Below, one piece after another: positions 29,957 through 39,379 of a DNA stretch of 64,000 nt. The stretch's first letter is position 1; each line of letters opens with the position of its first letter. The DNA lies in the NCBI RefSeq assembly GCF_901538265.1, contig NZ_LR593886.1:7337738-7401737 (forward strand), in the 5' to 3' direction. The translations under genes were made by a program, and so were the position numbers. Under the pieces are notes generated by a model that had not been told where the DNA came from, did no database searches, and saw nothing but the letters and a program-made list of their open reading frames with translations. This DNA comes from Gemmata massiliana (GTDB lineage Bacteria > Planctomycetota > Planctomycetia > Gemmatales > Gemmataceae).

Positions 29957-31273
29957 GTGCGGACCCGAATCGCTCTCGCCTGCGTGCTCGTTGCGCTCGC
30001 CCCCGCGTCTGCCCAACCGAAATCGGACGACGCACTGACTCTCGTTGTGAGCGGCTACGAATCGCTCCAGAAAGACGATTACAAAGAAGCAATTAAAGAC
30101 TTCACGAAGGCCATCGAACTCGACCCGAAACTCATTCCGGCCTACATCGGCCGCGGCTACGCGCGGAATCACGTCGGTGACCACCTTGCGGCAATCAAGG
30201 ATTACACCAAAGCCATCGAACTCGATCCGAACAGTGCCGATGCGTTTCAGCGCCGTGGAATAGCCCGAAGCCACATTGGAGATTTGTTCGAGGCAATTGA
30301 AGATTTCAGCAAAGCCATTGAGATCGGCCCGAGCAGCGCGGATACGTTTCAGCGCCGCGGAATAGCCCGAGGGCGGTTGGGTCGGACCGAAAAAGCCATC
30401 GCGGACTTCACCGAAGCGATCCGACTCGATCCCCAATGCGCGACCGCTTTTTGCAACCGCGGCGTTGCCCAAAACCATCAAGGAAAAATTGACGCGGCCC
30501 TCACCGACCTGAACGAGGCGATCCGACTCGACCCGAAATACGCCCTCGCGTTCTACCAGCGCGGCTGTGTGTACGGGAATCAGGACAAACTCGACCGGGC
30601 TCTGGCAGACCTCAGTAAGGCAATCGAACTCGACCCGAAGTACGCCTACGCGTTCTCGGACCGGGGCACTCTGTTCCAGTCGCAGGGAAAGCTCGACAAG
30701 GCACTGGCCGACTTCAATGAAGCCGTCCGACTCGACCCCAAGAACCCGATCCCGCTCATGCGAAGGTGCGAGTGCCGTATACGGCAGAGCGCCGATTTCA
30801 GTGCCGCGCTCAAAGACGTAGACGCGGCCATCAAACTTGATCCCAAAAACCCGGAGGCGTTTGTCCAACGCGGACGAGCACAAGCGTGCCGCGCCGATTG
30901 GACGGCTGCCCGAGCCGCTTTCGACGAGGCGATCCGACTCGGCCCCAATAACACCAATGCGCACGTCCACCGAGCGATTTTCCTGGCGCGTTGCCCCGAC
31001 GAAAAATTCCGGGACAACGTTCAAGCGTTTAAGGACGCGGACCGTGCCTGTGAATTGACTGATTACAAAAACGCGAGTGCTCTCGAAGCAATGGCATCGG
31101 GCACGGCCGCGATCGGTGATTATCCCGGAGCCGTCAAATGGCTGAAAAAGGCGCTCGAAGACCCCGGGTACAAAAAAGAGATCACCTACGCCCAGGCAAT
31201 GCTGGCCTCATACGAAGCTAGCAAACCATTTTATTTTACCTCACCCGTCCCCAACCACACCGTTAAGGATTGA
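29957..31273 (+). CDS. Exported TPR-repeat protein
   Basis: 438 residues. A signal peptide (RTRIALACVLVALAPASAQP) is followed by about nine to ten 34-residue TPR units, each with the pattern A..DF.KAIELDPK and YA.AF..RG. GTG 29957 has a perfect GGAGGA six bases upstream; the longer frame begins inside the divergent gene. TPRs bind protein partners, so a scaffold role in the periplasm is likely. It is divergent to the secretin-N-domain gene, with a 146-base shared control region. Confidence 0.85.
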   Translation: MRTRIALACVLVALAPASAQPKSDDALTLVVSGYESLQKDDYKEAIKDFTKAIELDPKLIPAYIGRGYARNHVGDHLAAIKDYTKAIELDPNSADAFQRRGIARSHIGDLFEAIEDFSKAIEIGPSSADTFQRRGIARGRLGRTEKAIADFTEAIRLDPQCATAFCNRGVAQNHQGKIDAALTDLNEAIRLDPKYALAFYQRGCVYGNQDKLDRALADLSKAIELDPKYAYAFSDRGTLFQSQGKLDKALADFNEAVRLDPKNPIPLMRRCECRIRQSADFSAALKDVDAAIKLDPKNPEAFVQRGRAQACRADWTAARAAFDEAIRLGPNNTNAHVHRAIFLARCPDEKFRDNVQAFKDADRACELTDYKNASALEAMASGTAAIGDYPGAVKWLKKALEDPGYKKEITYAQAMLASYEASKPFYFTSPVPNHTVKD

Positions 31274-31279
31274 CGGCAT

Positions 31280-32296
31280 TTACGCCCCCAGGTTCTTGAT
31301 GATCTGATCGGTGATGGTGGCGGTGGTCCCGGTACCGCCGATGTCGCCGGTCAGCCCGACCCCGGCCTGGAGCGTTTTGATGACCGCGCGCTCGATCCGG
31401 GCGCCGGCCGCGCCGTGCCCGACGTGTTCGAGCAGCAGCGCCGCGCTGCGGATCACCGCGATCGGGTTCGCGATCCCCTTCCCCGCGATGTCCGGCGCGC
31501 TCCCGTGGACCGCCTCGAACACCGCGAACCGCGTGCCCAGGTTCGCGCCCGGTACCAGCCCCAACCCGCCGCCCGGACCGGCCCCGCCGATCAGCCCCGC
31601 CGCGAGGTCCGAGATCACGTCCCCGAACAGGTTCTCCATCACCAGCACGTCGAAGTTCGACGGGTCCATCGCCAGTTCCAGGCACACGTTGTCGATCGGC
31701 TTTTCCTCGAACTGGATGAACGGGTAGTCGTCCGCGACGGTCCGGGCGCATTCGAGGAACAGCCCGTCCGAGAGGCGCATCACGTCCGCCTTGTGGCAGA
31801 ACGTGACCAGTTGGCGCCCGCGGTGCCGGGCCAGCTCGAACGCGAACCGCACGATCCGCTCGGCCGCGGACCGGGTGATGAGCCGCACGCTCTCCACCAC
31901 ACCGGGCACCACTTCGTGCTCCAGCCCCGCGTACAGCCCCTCGGTGTTCTCGCGAACGACGATCAAGTCGACCTTCTCGTAGGGCGTCTTGATGCCCGGC
32001 AGCGTGTTCACCGGGCGCACGCTGGCGAACAGCTCTAACCCCTGGCGCATCCGCACGTTGATCGAGCGGTACCCCTTCCCGATGGGCGTCGTACACGGCC
32101 CCTTGAGCGCGACGCGGTACCGGCGGATCATCTCCAACGTTTCTTCGGGGAGCGGTTCGCCGAACTGCTCCGCCGCGGGGATACCGGCCGGTGCCTTCAC
32201 CCAATCGACCTTCACCCCGGCGGCGGCAACAACGCGGCACGCGGCCTGGGTGACTTCCGGCCCGATCCCGTCGCCCTCGATCAACACGATCTGCAT
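31280..32296 (-). CDS. NAD-dependent isocitrate dehydrogenase
   Basis: 338 residues. The substrate motif RSINVRMRQ follows KGPCTTPIG, as in NAD-type isocitrate dehydrogenases, and the metal/NAD region reads ENLFGDVISDLAAGLIGG. The N-terminus IEGDGIGPEV is intact. It oxidatively decarboxylates isocitrate to 2-oxoglutarate; isopropylmalate activity is less likely because of the RSxNVxxRQ motif. It converges with the TPR gene, 6 bases apart. It is a paralogue of the divergent copy at 25579. Confidence 0.85.
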   Translation of the reverse strand: MQIVLIEGDGIGPEVTQAACRVVAAAGVKVDWVKAPAGIPAAEQFGEPLPEETLEMIRRYRVALKGPCTTPIGKGYRSINVRMRQGLELFASVRPVNTLPGIKTPYEKVDLIVVRENTEGLYAGLEHEVVPGVVESVRLITRSAAERIVRFAFELARHRGRQLVTFCHKADVMRLSDGLFLECARTVADDYPFIQFEEKPIDNVCLELAMDPSNFDVLVMENLFGDVISDLAAGLIGGAGPGGGLGLVPGANLGTRFAVFEAVHGSAPDIAGKGIANPIAVIRSAALLLEHVGHGAAGARIERAVIKTLQAGVGLTGDIGGTGTTATITDQIIKNLGA

Positions 32297-32534
32297 GGCA
32301 ATCCTCTACGGAGAGGGGTCTTCTGTCAGAATGCCGGTCGGACCCCGATCCGGCAAGCGGCTATCCGTTGAGTCGTGGCGCGAGTTTATGCCCGGGGCGC
32401 GATCCGCACACGGTTCGGGCGCGGGGAATGCGCCCCACTTCGCGGAACCGAATCTGGTAAACTATTCTCTAAGTTAGGACATTCTGTCGCCGCTCCCGGT
32501 GCCCACAACCGGGAGGGAGAGCCGGAGATACTTG

Positions 32535-35018
32535 ATGGACTCGACAGTGCGGGCCACCTGCCCAAAATGCCAGGCCTCACTTCGCATCCCCGCGCAGTGG
32601 ATCGGACAGGCGGTGAAGTGCAAGAAGTGCGGGGCGCTTGTGCGAACGAAGGCACGCGCGCCCGAAACGCCCTCCGGCACAAGCGCCCCGCTTCCGCAAC
32701 CGGTCCCGGCGCCCGAAGCGCTCCCCGCACTCGATCTCGACCTCCCGCCGGACGAAACGCTCTTTCCCCAACCGGTGCTCAACGCGCCCGCCGCACCGAT
32801 CCCGCCCGGGTATCCGCACCCCGCACCGCCCGGATACCCGGTTCCGCCCGGCGCCGCGTACCCGGCCCCACCGGGATACCCAGCGCCTCCCGGATATCCC
32901 TACGGCGCACCGCCCGGATACCCACACGTGCCACCCGGATACGCTCCTCCTCCGGTCGGCTACCCGCACCCGATTCCAGGCGCATACGCTCCGCCCCCCG
33001 GGTACCCGCAACCGGCAGGATACCCGTACCCGCAACCGGTTCCGGTAGCCCCGGCCGCACTCGAACCAGTCCCGGCCGCGCCCGCAGCACGGCCCGCGCC
33101 GCAACCGATCTCGATCGACGACGAGTTCGAGGTCGATAGCGCACCCCGAGCGAGCCGCAATCGCCGCGGGCGATACCAATCCCGGCGCGCGAAGAGCGGC
33201 GGTGGCGCGAAGTTCATCTGGATCGGCCTTTGTCTCCTGCTGACCGCCGGGCTGGTCGCGGGCGGCATCATTTATGGCAAGCAGATCGCCGCCTTCGCGG
33301 TGAAAGAAAAGGAGAAGGAGAACGAACCCGAGAAGCCCGCACCGGGGCCGGACAACACGAACCCCAATCCCGGCACCACCCCGAAGCCCGCGAGCGCTGC
33401 GTTCCCGCGCCGGATGCTGTTCGTCTCCGTGACGAAGTACATGTACCTGAACCCGCTCACCGCGGGCGCCGGGACCGCCGACCGCCCCACGAACGCCGCG
33501 AACGCCCTCGCGTTCCAGTGGCGAGTCCCCCAGGACAAGGACAACAACCAGCTCTTCGTCCTCTCGGACAGCGTCACCGGCAAGGACGAGCGGCTACCGA
33601 TGAAAAACGTCCTCCAGGGCGCGTACCAGGAGTTCTGCCAGACCTCGCGGCCCCAGGACCGCGTACTGATCTACTTCGGCGGGCACGCGATCGAGAAGGA
33701 CGGCAAGGCGTACCTCGCGCCGATGGAAGCCGAACTCGACGGCGAGGAGTGGGAGAAGACCCTGATCCCGCTCGGCCAGTTCTACGACGAAGTGAAGAAG
33801 TGCAAGGCCACGCAGAAGGTCGTGGTGTGGGACGTGTGCCGGTACAACCCGGAGCGCGGGAAGGTGCGGCCCGGTTCGGAGCCGATGAGTGAAGCGCTGT
33901 ACAAGGCGCTCACGACCGCGCCGCCGGACGTGCAGGTCATTACGTCGTGCAAGGCCGGCGAAAACGCACTGGAATTCACCCAACTCCGGCCCGACGGATT
34001 CGCCAGCCGGCTCGTTTATAGCGGCAGCGCGTTCCTCGAAGCGGTCAAACTCCCTCCCCCGGTGGTCCCCAACGCCCCCAAAACATCGGTAACTCAAGCC
34101 GACCCGCTCCCGGTCGCCGATTGGCACGCGACGCTCGTCAAGCGCATCACGAACATCGGCACGCAGGCCGAAAAGGTCGGCAGCGGCGGCAAGCAAACGG
34201 TGACGCTCACCGGTGCGGCCCCCGCGGCGCTGACCGCCCCCGATGGGGCCGAAAAGGTCGCCACGCGGTTCAGCTTCCCTCAAGCCCCGAAGGGCGCGTC
34301 CCAGGCCGAGATCCGGTCCGTCGAAAGCGAGTTCATGCTCCCCCCGCTCAAGCCAGATCTGAGCGAGGTCGGGTTGGCCGAGTTCCCGTTCCCGGCCGAC
34401 GTAATGAAGGACTTCGCACCCGACGCGACGCTCGGCGAGATTAAGGGTGACAAGGAGAAGTACAAGCTCCGAAACGCGGTCTTGCGCAGCTTCGACAAGC
34501 TCCGCGAAAAGTGGGCGAGCGGGGCCGGCACCACCAAGATCCGCGACACCGTGAACGGCCCGATCAACGACACGCTCAAGGCCGCGGTGAAGAAGGAACA
34601 AGAGTTCTGGGCCGTGAGCATCGCGGAACTGGAACTGGCGCTGACCGACCTGACAGACATGGCCGCCGAGCGCCAGAGCGAACCGAGCAAGCGCTGGCAG
34701 GCCCACTACGATTTCGCGCTCGCGTCGGTCAAAGCCCGGCTCGCGTACATGCACGAGTACAACAAACTGCTCGGCAACCTCATGACCGAATCGGTCCCGC
34801 CGCTCGATGCGAAAGTCGGCCAGGACGGGTACACGCTCGTCGCCTCCGAAACGCTCAAGAGCGGTAAAGAGATCAAGAAAATGGCGGAAGAGGCGCAAAC
34901 CCTCTTCGGCGAAATTAGCGCCAAGTACAAGGGCACGCCCTGGGCGATCCAGGCCAAGCAGGAAAAGGCCGTCGCCATCGGGCTCAACTGGAAACCCGCG
35001 TCACTGAAGAAAGAGTAA
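32535..35018 (+). CDS. Zinc-ribbon, GYP-repeat membrane protein with caspase-like domain
   Basis: 827 residues. A zinc ribbon of the MJ0042 kind uses Cys9, Cys12, Cys29 and Cys32. Residues of about 90-180 are repeats of PPGYP. One membrane helix lies near 226-247. The C-terminal half starts with a caspase p20-like domain: His384 in YFGGHA and Cys435 in WDVCR, spaced and flanked as in bacterial orthocaspases (KDGKAYLAPMEAEL between them). The last 250 residues are helical and unassigned. ATG 32535 is chosen because the ribbon begins there. It is probably a membrane-bound cysteine protease or a regulator; activity unproven. Confidence 0.78.
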   Translation: MDSTVRATCPKCQASLRIPAQWIGQAVKCKKCGALVRTKARAPETPSGTSAPLPQPVPAPEALPALDLDLPPDETLFPQPVLNAPAAPIPPGYPHPAPPGYPVPPGAAYPAPPGYPAPPGYPYGAPPGYPHVPPGYAPPPVGYPHPIPGAYAPPPGYPQPAGYPYPQPVPVAPAALEPVPAAPAARPAPQPISIDDEFEVDSAPRASRNRRGRYQSRRAKSGGGAKFIWIGLCLLLTAGLVAGGIIYGKQIAAFAVKEKEKENEPEKPAPGPDNTNPNPGTTPKPASAAFPRRMLFVSVTKYMYLNPLTAGAGTADRPTNAANALAFQWRVPQDKDNNQLFVLSDSVTGKDERLPMKNVLQGAYQEFCQTSRPQDRVLIYFGGHAIEKDGKAYLAPMEAELDGEEWEKTLIPLGQFYDEVKKCKATQKVVVWDVCRYNPERGKVRPGSEPMSEALYKALTTAPPDVQVITSCKAGENALEFTQLRPDGFASRLVYSGSAFLEAVKLPPPVVPNAPKTSVTQADPLPVADWHATLVKRITNIGTQAEKVGSGGKQTVTLTGAAPAALTAPDGAEKVATRFSFPQAPKGASQAEIRSVESEFMLPPLKPDLSEVGLAEFPFPADVMKDFAPDATLGEIKGDKEKYKLRNAVLRSFDKLREKWASGAGTTKIRDTVNGPINDTLKAAVKKEQEFWAVSIAELELALTDLTDMAAERQSEPSKRWQAHYDFALASVKARLAYMHEYNKLLGNLMTESVPPLDAKVGQDGYTLVASETLKSGKEIKKMAEEAQTLFGEISAKYKGTPWAIQAKQEKAVAIGLNWKPASLKKE

Positions 35019-35032
35019 GATGCGGGGCAGAG

Positions 35033-35071
35033 GGAAGAGCCGCGGATCACGCAGATAACGCGGATCAGAAA
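35033..35071 (+). repeat. Dispersed intergenic repeat, copy C
   Basis: Contains AGCCGCGGATCACGCAGAT followed by AACGCGGATCAG, just after the stop of the caspase-like gene. Single copy here. Confidence 0.75.
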
Positions 35072-35112
35072 AGCAGAGATCAGAATTCAGAGAACAGAAG
35101 ACGAATCGGTTT

Positions 35113-35180
35113 TAAGCCCCGATAGGGGCGACAGCGAGTAACCAGGGGTGAAGCGTTAGCACACCCCCCGGCGAACTCCC
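35113..35180. repeat. Hairpin-rich intergenic element
   Basis: AGCCCC-GATA-GGGGC hairpin followed by CAGCGAGTAACCAGGGGTG and a partly matching CACCCCCCGG. On the other strand it resembles the element at 49930, sharing the GCCCC/GGGGCTT hairpin. Confidence 0.5.
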
Positions 35181-35212
35181 GAGCGCAACTCTCCAGCCAC
35201 ACTTCCCCCGCA

Positions 35213-35614
35213 CTATGCTCCCTGGAGTGCTGGGGGCGTTCCCTTTTCACTTGGTTTGGAACCGCGTGTCGCGCGGTCCGCGAACGCGGCCAGGACCACG
35301 CCCGTGAGGTAATAGCCGAGGTTCACCACAGAGAAGGTCATGCCCAAAAACCAGCGCACCAAAAACACGCGCTGGTTTTCGGCCGGAATACCCGTCAGTT
35401 TGAACAATTCGACCGCCAGACAACTCGCGAACGCAATCACGGCGATAAATAGCGGTGATTTGCGGATGAACAACAGGCCCCAAGCGATGTACGCGGCCAC
35501 CGCATACAGAACTTCCCCGAGAACCCGGTCCCAAAGGAACCAGCCCGTCGGGTACAGCCGAGACACCAGCCCGAGCGCCACCGTAACCGCGAGAGCCAAC
35601 AGCAAACGGATCAT
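35213..35614 (-). CDS. DUF2809-like membrane protein
   Basis: 133 residues with four hydrophobic segments. The pattern LVSRLYP then a second helix with GEVLYAVAAYIAWGLLF resembles DUF2809. ATG 35614 has GGAGG about 10 bases upstream; the longer frame adds 24 polar residues with no support. Divergent to the HEAT-repeat gene. Function unknown. Confidence 0.65.
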   Translation of the reverse strand: MIRLLLALAVTVALGLVSRLYPTGWFLWDRVLGEVLYAVAAYIAWGLLFIRKSPLFIAVIAFASCLAVELFKLTGIPAENQRVFLVRWFLGMTFSVVNLGYYLTGVVLAAFADRATRGSKPSEKGTPPALQGA

Positions 35615-35867
35615 ACGCACCACACCTCCGTTGGGGCCGCGTTCGTCCGGCGCGTCTTCACGCCGAATCGAATCTTTGCGATGCAAAGTAATCTATGATA
35701 GGTATGGATGCAATCCCAACGGGGTGGGGTTAAAAACCGCGTCCCTAACTCTTGCTCCTCCGACTTCACCTCTCGCGCAGTGTAACGCCCGTGTAATGTC
35801 TCGCGTGGGGCCGGCGCGTTCGGTGCGTCTACGGGTATGATGCCGTCGTCACACTGGAGAGCGAACA

Positions 35868-37862
35868 ATGACCACAACAATACTTTTGCTCGTTGTTCCA
35901 CTTACGGGCTCCCCGCTCGAAGTGTCCGACGATCCCGCGATCTTCTCGTGGGTCGCGGACCTGGGCGGCGCGGACATCGGGAAGCAGTTCGCGGCGCGGG
36001 CCGCGCTCGTCAAGGCCGGACCGAAAGCGAAGTCCGCCGTTCCGCTCCTCGTCAAACAGCTCGGCGACAAAAACGCGCGGCGCCACGCCATTGAGGTTCT
36101 CGGCGCGATCGGCCCGAGCGCGAAGGACGCGGTCCCCGCGCTGATCGCCCAGCTCCCGAGCGAGGACGGGATCGGGTACGGCGCCGAACAGATCGCGATC
36201 GCGATCACGGCAATCGACGGGCCGAAGCCCGAAGCCACCCGCGCACTCGTCCTCACGTCGGCCAAGGGCGGCGAAATCATGGTCCTCCATTCCGACACGC
36301 TACACCAGCACCCGGCGGAAGTGGTGCCGCACGTGATCGCCCTGTGCGGCGACAAGAACGCGCGCGTAAGGGCGCGAGCCGCGACCGCACTCGGTGAACT
36401 CAAGCGGAACCCCGATCGGAAGGAAGTCACGCTGTTCGATAAGGCTGGCACCAAAGCCACAAAAGGCATCCCCGCGGCGCTGGACAAGTTGCTCACGGAC
36501 GAGTCCGCTGAAGTGCGATTGAGCGCCTGCCTCGCCATCTCACGCACCGAGGAGCGTCCCGAGAAAGTCATCCCCGTCGTCGTCGCGGTGGCACTCGATG
36601 ATAAAAACGAGCGCCTATTAGATCTGGCCCGCGCACCGGAAATCTTCCGCCCCGTTCCGAAGCAAGCCGCGACCGCGCTGGTCCCGCTGTTCGGCCACAA
36701 ATCGGACCGCCTGCGCCGGTGGGCCGTCGAAACACTGGCTCACCTGCCGGTGCGCGAGCAAATGGAAGGCGCGCTCCAAGCACGGGCCGCTCACACCCGC
36801 CTGGGTGCGGCACTCGTCCTGGGCTCGTACCGGTTCGACGACGGGAACCCGACACCCGCGCTCAAAGCCGCGCTCGCGGACCCAGAGTTCGCCGTTCGGT
36901 TCGCGGCCACAAAGGGCGTGTACCGCTACGTGTACAAGAGCGATCCGGAACTGATCCGCGCCGTCCCGATCCTGATTGAAGGGCTGCAACAAAAAGAGGA
37001 ACAGGTTCAAATCGATGCCTGTCAGATTCTGACCTCGCTCGGCCCGCCCGCCAAGGGTGCCGCTCCCGCGCTGAAAAAGCTGATCGAGTACCGATTGCCA
37101 CGGGTATCGTTCGAGGCCGCTCTCGCACTCGTCGCTGTCACCCCGAAGGACGCGAAGGACGCGATTCCCGTACTCGCCAAAGCGCTCGGAGCCGGCCCGG
37201 ACTCGTCCGCACGTTGGGCCGCGAAAGCACTGGGCGACCTCGGCGCGGACGCAAAACCCGCACTGCCGGAACTCATCAGAAAGTTCGATGCGAACGACGC
37301 GCACCTGCGAGTCGCCGCAGCCGATGCCGTAATCCGCATCGACCCGACACAGGCCCCCAAAGCGATCGAAGTAATCACCGAACTACTCAAAGACCGGAAG
37401 AACCTGCGGAGCGGGGTTCACGAGTATTCACTCAAGGCCCTGGTGCGAGTCGGCGCGCCCGCGAAGGTCGCCATGCCCGCCCTGGCCCAAGTGCTCACCG
37501 ACAAGGACGCTTTATTTCGCGGCGATGTGGCGCTCGCGATGATTACGATCGACGCCGAGAACGCGACGACCGCTTACGATTGGGTTCGCAAGATTCTGGA
37601 CGACAGTGCGCCGGACCGCGACGACGTGCGCGAGCAGCTACCCACACTCGGCAAGCTCGCCGAACCGCTCGTTCCGGACCTGATCGCGCAACTGAAATCC
37701 GAAATCGGCCACAACCGCCAGTACGCGATCGAAACGCTCGGCGCCGTCGGGCCGGGGGCAAAAGAGGCTCTCCCCGCACTGAAAAAGCTGGTCGAAGCAG
37801 ACCCGGAAATGAGCAACCGCAAGTGCGCGGCCGAGGCCGTGAAGAAGATCGAAAAGAAGTGA
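35868..37862 (+). CDS. HEAT-repeat protein
   Basis: 664 residues built of about 13-14 HEAT-like units with repeated A.PAL..LL.D....R..AA..L..IG..A patterns. The N-terminus TTTILLLVVPLTGSPLEV may be a weak signal peptide. HEAT arrays bind protein surfaces, so a scaffold role is likely; the partner is unknown. It ends in KKIEKK and is followed by an intrinsic terminator shared with the convergent neighbour. Start ATG 35868. Confidence 0.82.
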   Translation: MTTTILLLVVPLTGSPLEVSDDPAIFSWVADLGGADIGKQFAARAALVKAGPKAKSAVPLLVKQLGDKNARRHAIEVLGAIGPSAKDAVPALIAQLPSEDGIGYGAEQIAIAITAIDGPKPEATRALVLTSAKGGEIMVLHSDTLHQHPAEVVPHVIALCGDKNARVRARAATALGELKRNPDRKEVTLFDKAGTKATKGIPAALDKLLTDESAEVRLSACLAISRTEERPEKVIPVVVAVALDDKNERLLDLARAPEIFRPVPKQAATALVPLFGHKSDRLRRWAVETLAHLPVREQMEGALQARAAHTRLGAALVLGSYRFDDGNPTPALKAALADPEFAVRFAATKGVYRYVYKSDPELIRAVPILIEGLQQKEEQVQIDACQILTSLGPPAKGAAPALKKLIEYRLPRVSFEAALALVAVTPKDAKDAIPVLAKALGAGPDSSARWAAKALGDLGADAKPALPELIRKFDANDAHLRVAAADAVIRIDPTQAPKAIEVITELLKDRKNLRSGVHEYSLKALVRVGAPAKVAMPALAQVLTDKDALFRGDVALAMITIDAENATTAYDWVRKILDDSAPDRDDVREQLPTLGKLAEPLVPDLIAQLKSEIGHNRQYAIETLGAVGPGAKEALPALKKLVEADPEMSNRKCAAEAVKKIEKK

Positions 37863-37875
37863 TCGTTCCCCCAGA

Positions 37876-37900
37876 GGCGCGGCCAGTGCCGCGCCCCTTT
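37876..37900 (+). terminator. Intrinsic terminator between convergent genes
   Basis: Perfect 8-bp stem GGCGCGGC/GCCGCGCC with loop CAGT, then CCTTT, 13 bases after the HEAT gene stop. Confidence 0.6.
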
Positions 37901-37906
37901 GCGCGT

Positions 37907-38575
37907 CTATTCCTTCCGCACACCCGCGACCGTGATCCCGAACCCGAGCGTCGCCTTCTTGTCTTCGGCAACGAGGGCGCGTCGAACCGTCGCGATGGCC
38001 ACGCCGGTACCCTTATCGACCACCTTCGGTCCCGCATCTTTGGCGTTGTTCGGCCATAGGAGCAGCACCGCCGGGTGACGCCCTTCGTTCACCAGACTGC
38101 TCACCTCGATGAGTTTCTTCAGTTCGATCGTGTCCGCGGATTTGTCCTTTTCTGCTTGAGACATCAGGCAGAACTCCGGGTTCGGGCTGGTGCCGGTGTG
38201 GTCGCCGATATCGGGCTGCACCGCGAACCGCAGTGTGTACACGCCGGCGGGGATCTCCTGTTTGCGGAAGTCGGTGAACTTCGCGGGGAACTGGATCGCA
38301 CCGACGAGCGTACCCTCCGGGATCTCGCGGTACGTCAGCCCGTTCTTGACCTGCTCCTCGGTCGCCTTCGCCGGGATCTCCGCACGGAACCATACGGTCA
38401 TTAGTTCCGTGTCGCCGTCGCGCACCACAAGCGCCTGCTCGTCGAGGAGCTTCCGCACCGGTTCCGCGAGCGCCTCGGGCGCTGCGACCTTCTCCACCTT
38501 CGCGGACAATTTCTGCTCCGCGGCCACCAAATACGCGGGGAACGCGACCACAGCCAGAGCAAGCACAAATCGCAT
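37907..38575 (-). CDS. Secreted hypothetical protein
   Basis: 222 residues with a signal peptide (MRFVLALAVVAFPAYLVAAE). The mature part is beta-rich with one recognisable segment PAGVYTLRFAVQPDIGDHTGT. ATG 38575 is favoured because GGAGG lies 5 bases upstream; an earlier start would sit inside that ribosome site. Similar small exported proteins occur in planctomycetes without known function. It follows the TIGR02996 gene on the same strand. Confidence 0.7.
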   Translation of the reverse strand: MRFVLALAVVAFPAYLVAAEQKLSAKVEKVAAPEALAEPVRKLLDEQALVVRDGDTELMTVWFRAEIPAKATEEQVKNGLTYREIPEGTLVGAIQFPAKFTDFRKQEIPAGVYTLRFAVQPDIGDHTGTSPNPEFCLMSQAEKDKSADTIELKKLIEVSSLVNEGRHPAVLLLWPNNAKDAGPKVVDKGTGVAIATVRRALVAEDKKATLGFGITVAGVRKE

Positions 38576-38587
38576 CGGTACCTCCAC

Positions 38588-39379
38588 TCAGCCCACTACA
38601 TCCTCACCGAATCGTTCGATCACCTGTTGCCACACTTTACCGCGGAACCGGTTGCCTTCGAGCAACTGGAGCCGTTTCAAGTTATCGAGGTACGGCGACT
38701 GGACCAGCACCCGGGCCGCGTCGTTGTCGAGATTGTTGTTACGGAGGTCGAGTTCGGTGATGCGCCGCGCACTCTTATGCCGCGCCAGCGCTTCGACACC
38801 GGCGGTCGTGATGACCGGTTGCTGAACCATATCGATCAGGTCGAACGCACCGGGGCCGCTGTGAGAAAGTTCCTCGCGCACGTGCCCGCTGAGCGTCCAT
38901 CCGGTGATACGCTGGGCCACAGGCAGAGCGAACAGCACCTCGAAATACTCGGGCCGCAACAACACACCAGTAACAAGAGCGTTCGCACCGAACAGCGCGG
39001 GCGCGGACCGGACGATTCGCCAGCGACCGCGTCCAGGGTCGGCGAGCACCGCATCAGTAACGACGAACGTCGCGCCCGACAGCCCGAAGCCACGCACCGG
39101 TGATCGATCAATCTCGCCAGAGTACACGCACTCGCACGGCGCACCGTCCGGAAACAATCGGACCGACAGTTCCCGCTCGCGCGTGACCAGGCGCCGGACC
39201 CGATCGGTCGATTCGTCCCACGGTTTCAGCGCCAGCTCGCACTGCACGCGAATGAACTCGGCCCGATCCTCATCGCCCTGTTCCTGAAGGAAGTCGGCGT
39301 ACACGAGGCGCGGGGTGTCATCATCGGGCGCGTCAAAAATCGCCCGCAAGAACGCCTCGTGTTGCGACAGCAGGTCCAT
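38588..39379 (-). CDS. TIGR02996-domain protein with leucine-rich segment
   Basis: 263 residues. Residues 1-50 form the planctomycete repeat-companion domain TIGR02996 (RLVYADFLQEQGDEDRAEFI). Near the C-terminus there is at least one leucine-rich unit (ITELDLRNNNLDNDAA). This pairing with LRR is typical of the family. Its ATG overlaps the argC stop (TAATG), so it is translated from the argC mRNA. Function unknown; likely protein-protein contacts. Confidence 0.82.
   Translation of the reverse strand: MDLLSQHEAFLRAIFDAPDDDTPRLVYADFLQEQGDEDRAEFIRVQCELALKPWDESTDRVRRLVTRERELSVRLFPDGAPCECVYSGEIDRSPVRGFGLSGATFVVTDAVLADPGRGRWRIVRSAPALFGANALVTGVLLRPEYFEVLFALPVAQRITGWTLSGHVREELSHSGPGAFDLIDMVQQPVITTAGVEALARHKSARRITELDLRNNNLDNDAARVLVQSPYLDNLKRLQLLEGNRFRGKVWQQVIERFGEDVVG

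Noticed and set aside
32790-33050. Short tandem repeats that could suggest a CRISPR array
   Set aside because: They are in-frame codons for PPGYP repeats in the caspase-like protein, with no spacer structure.
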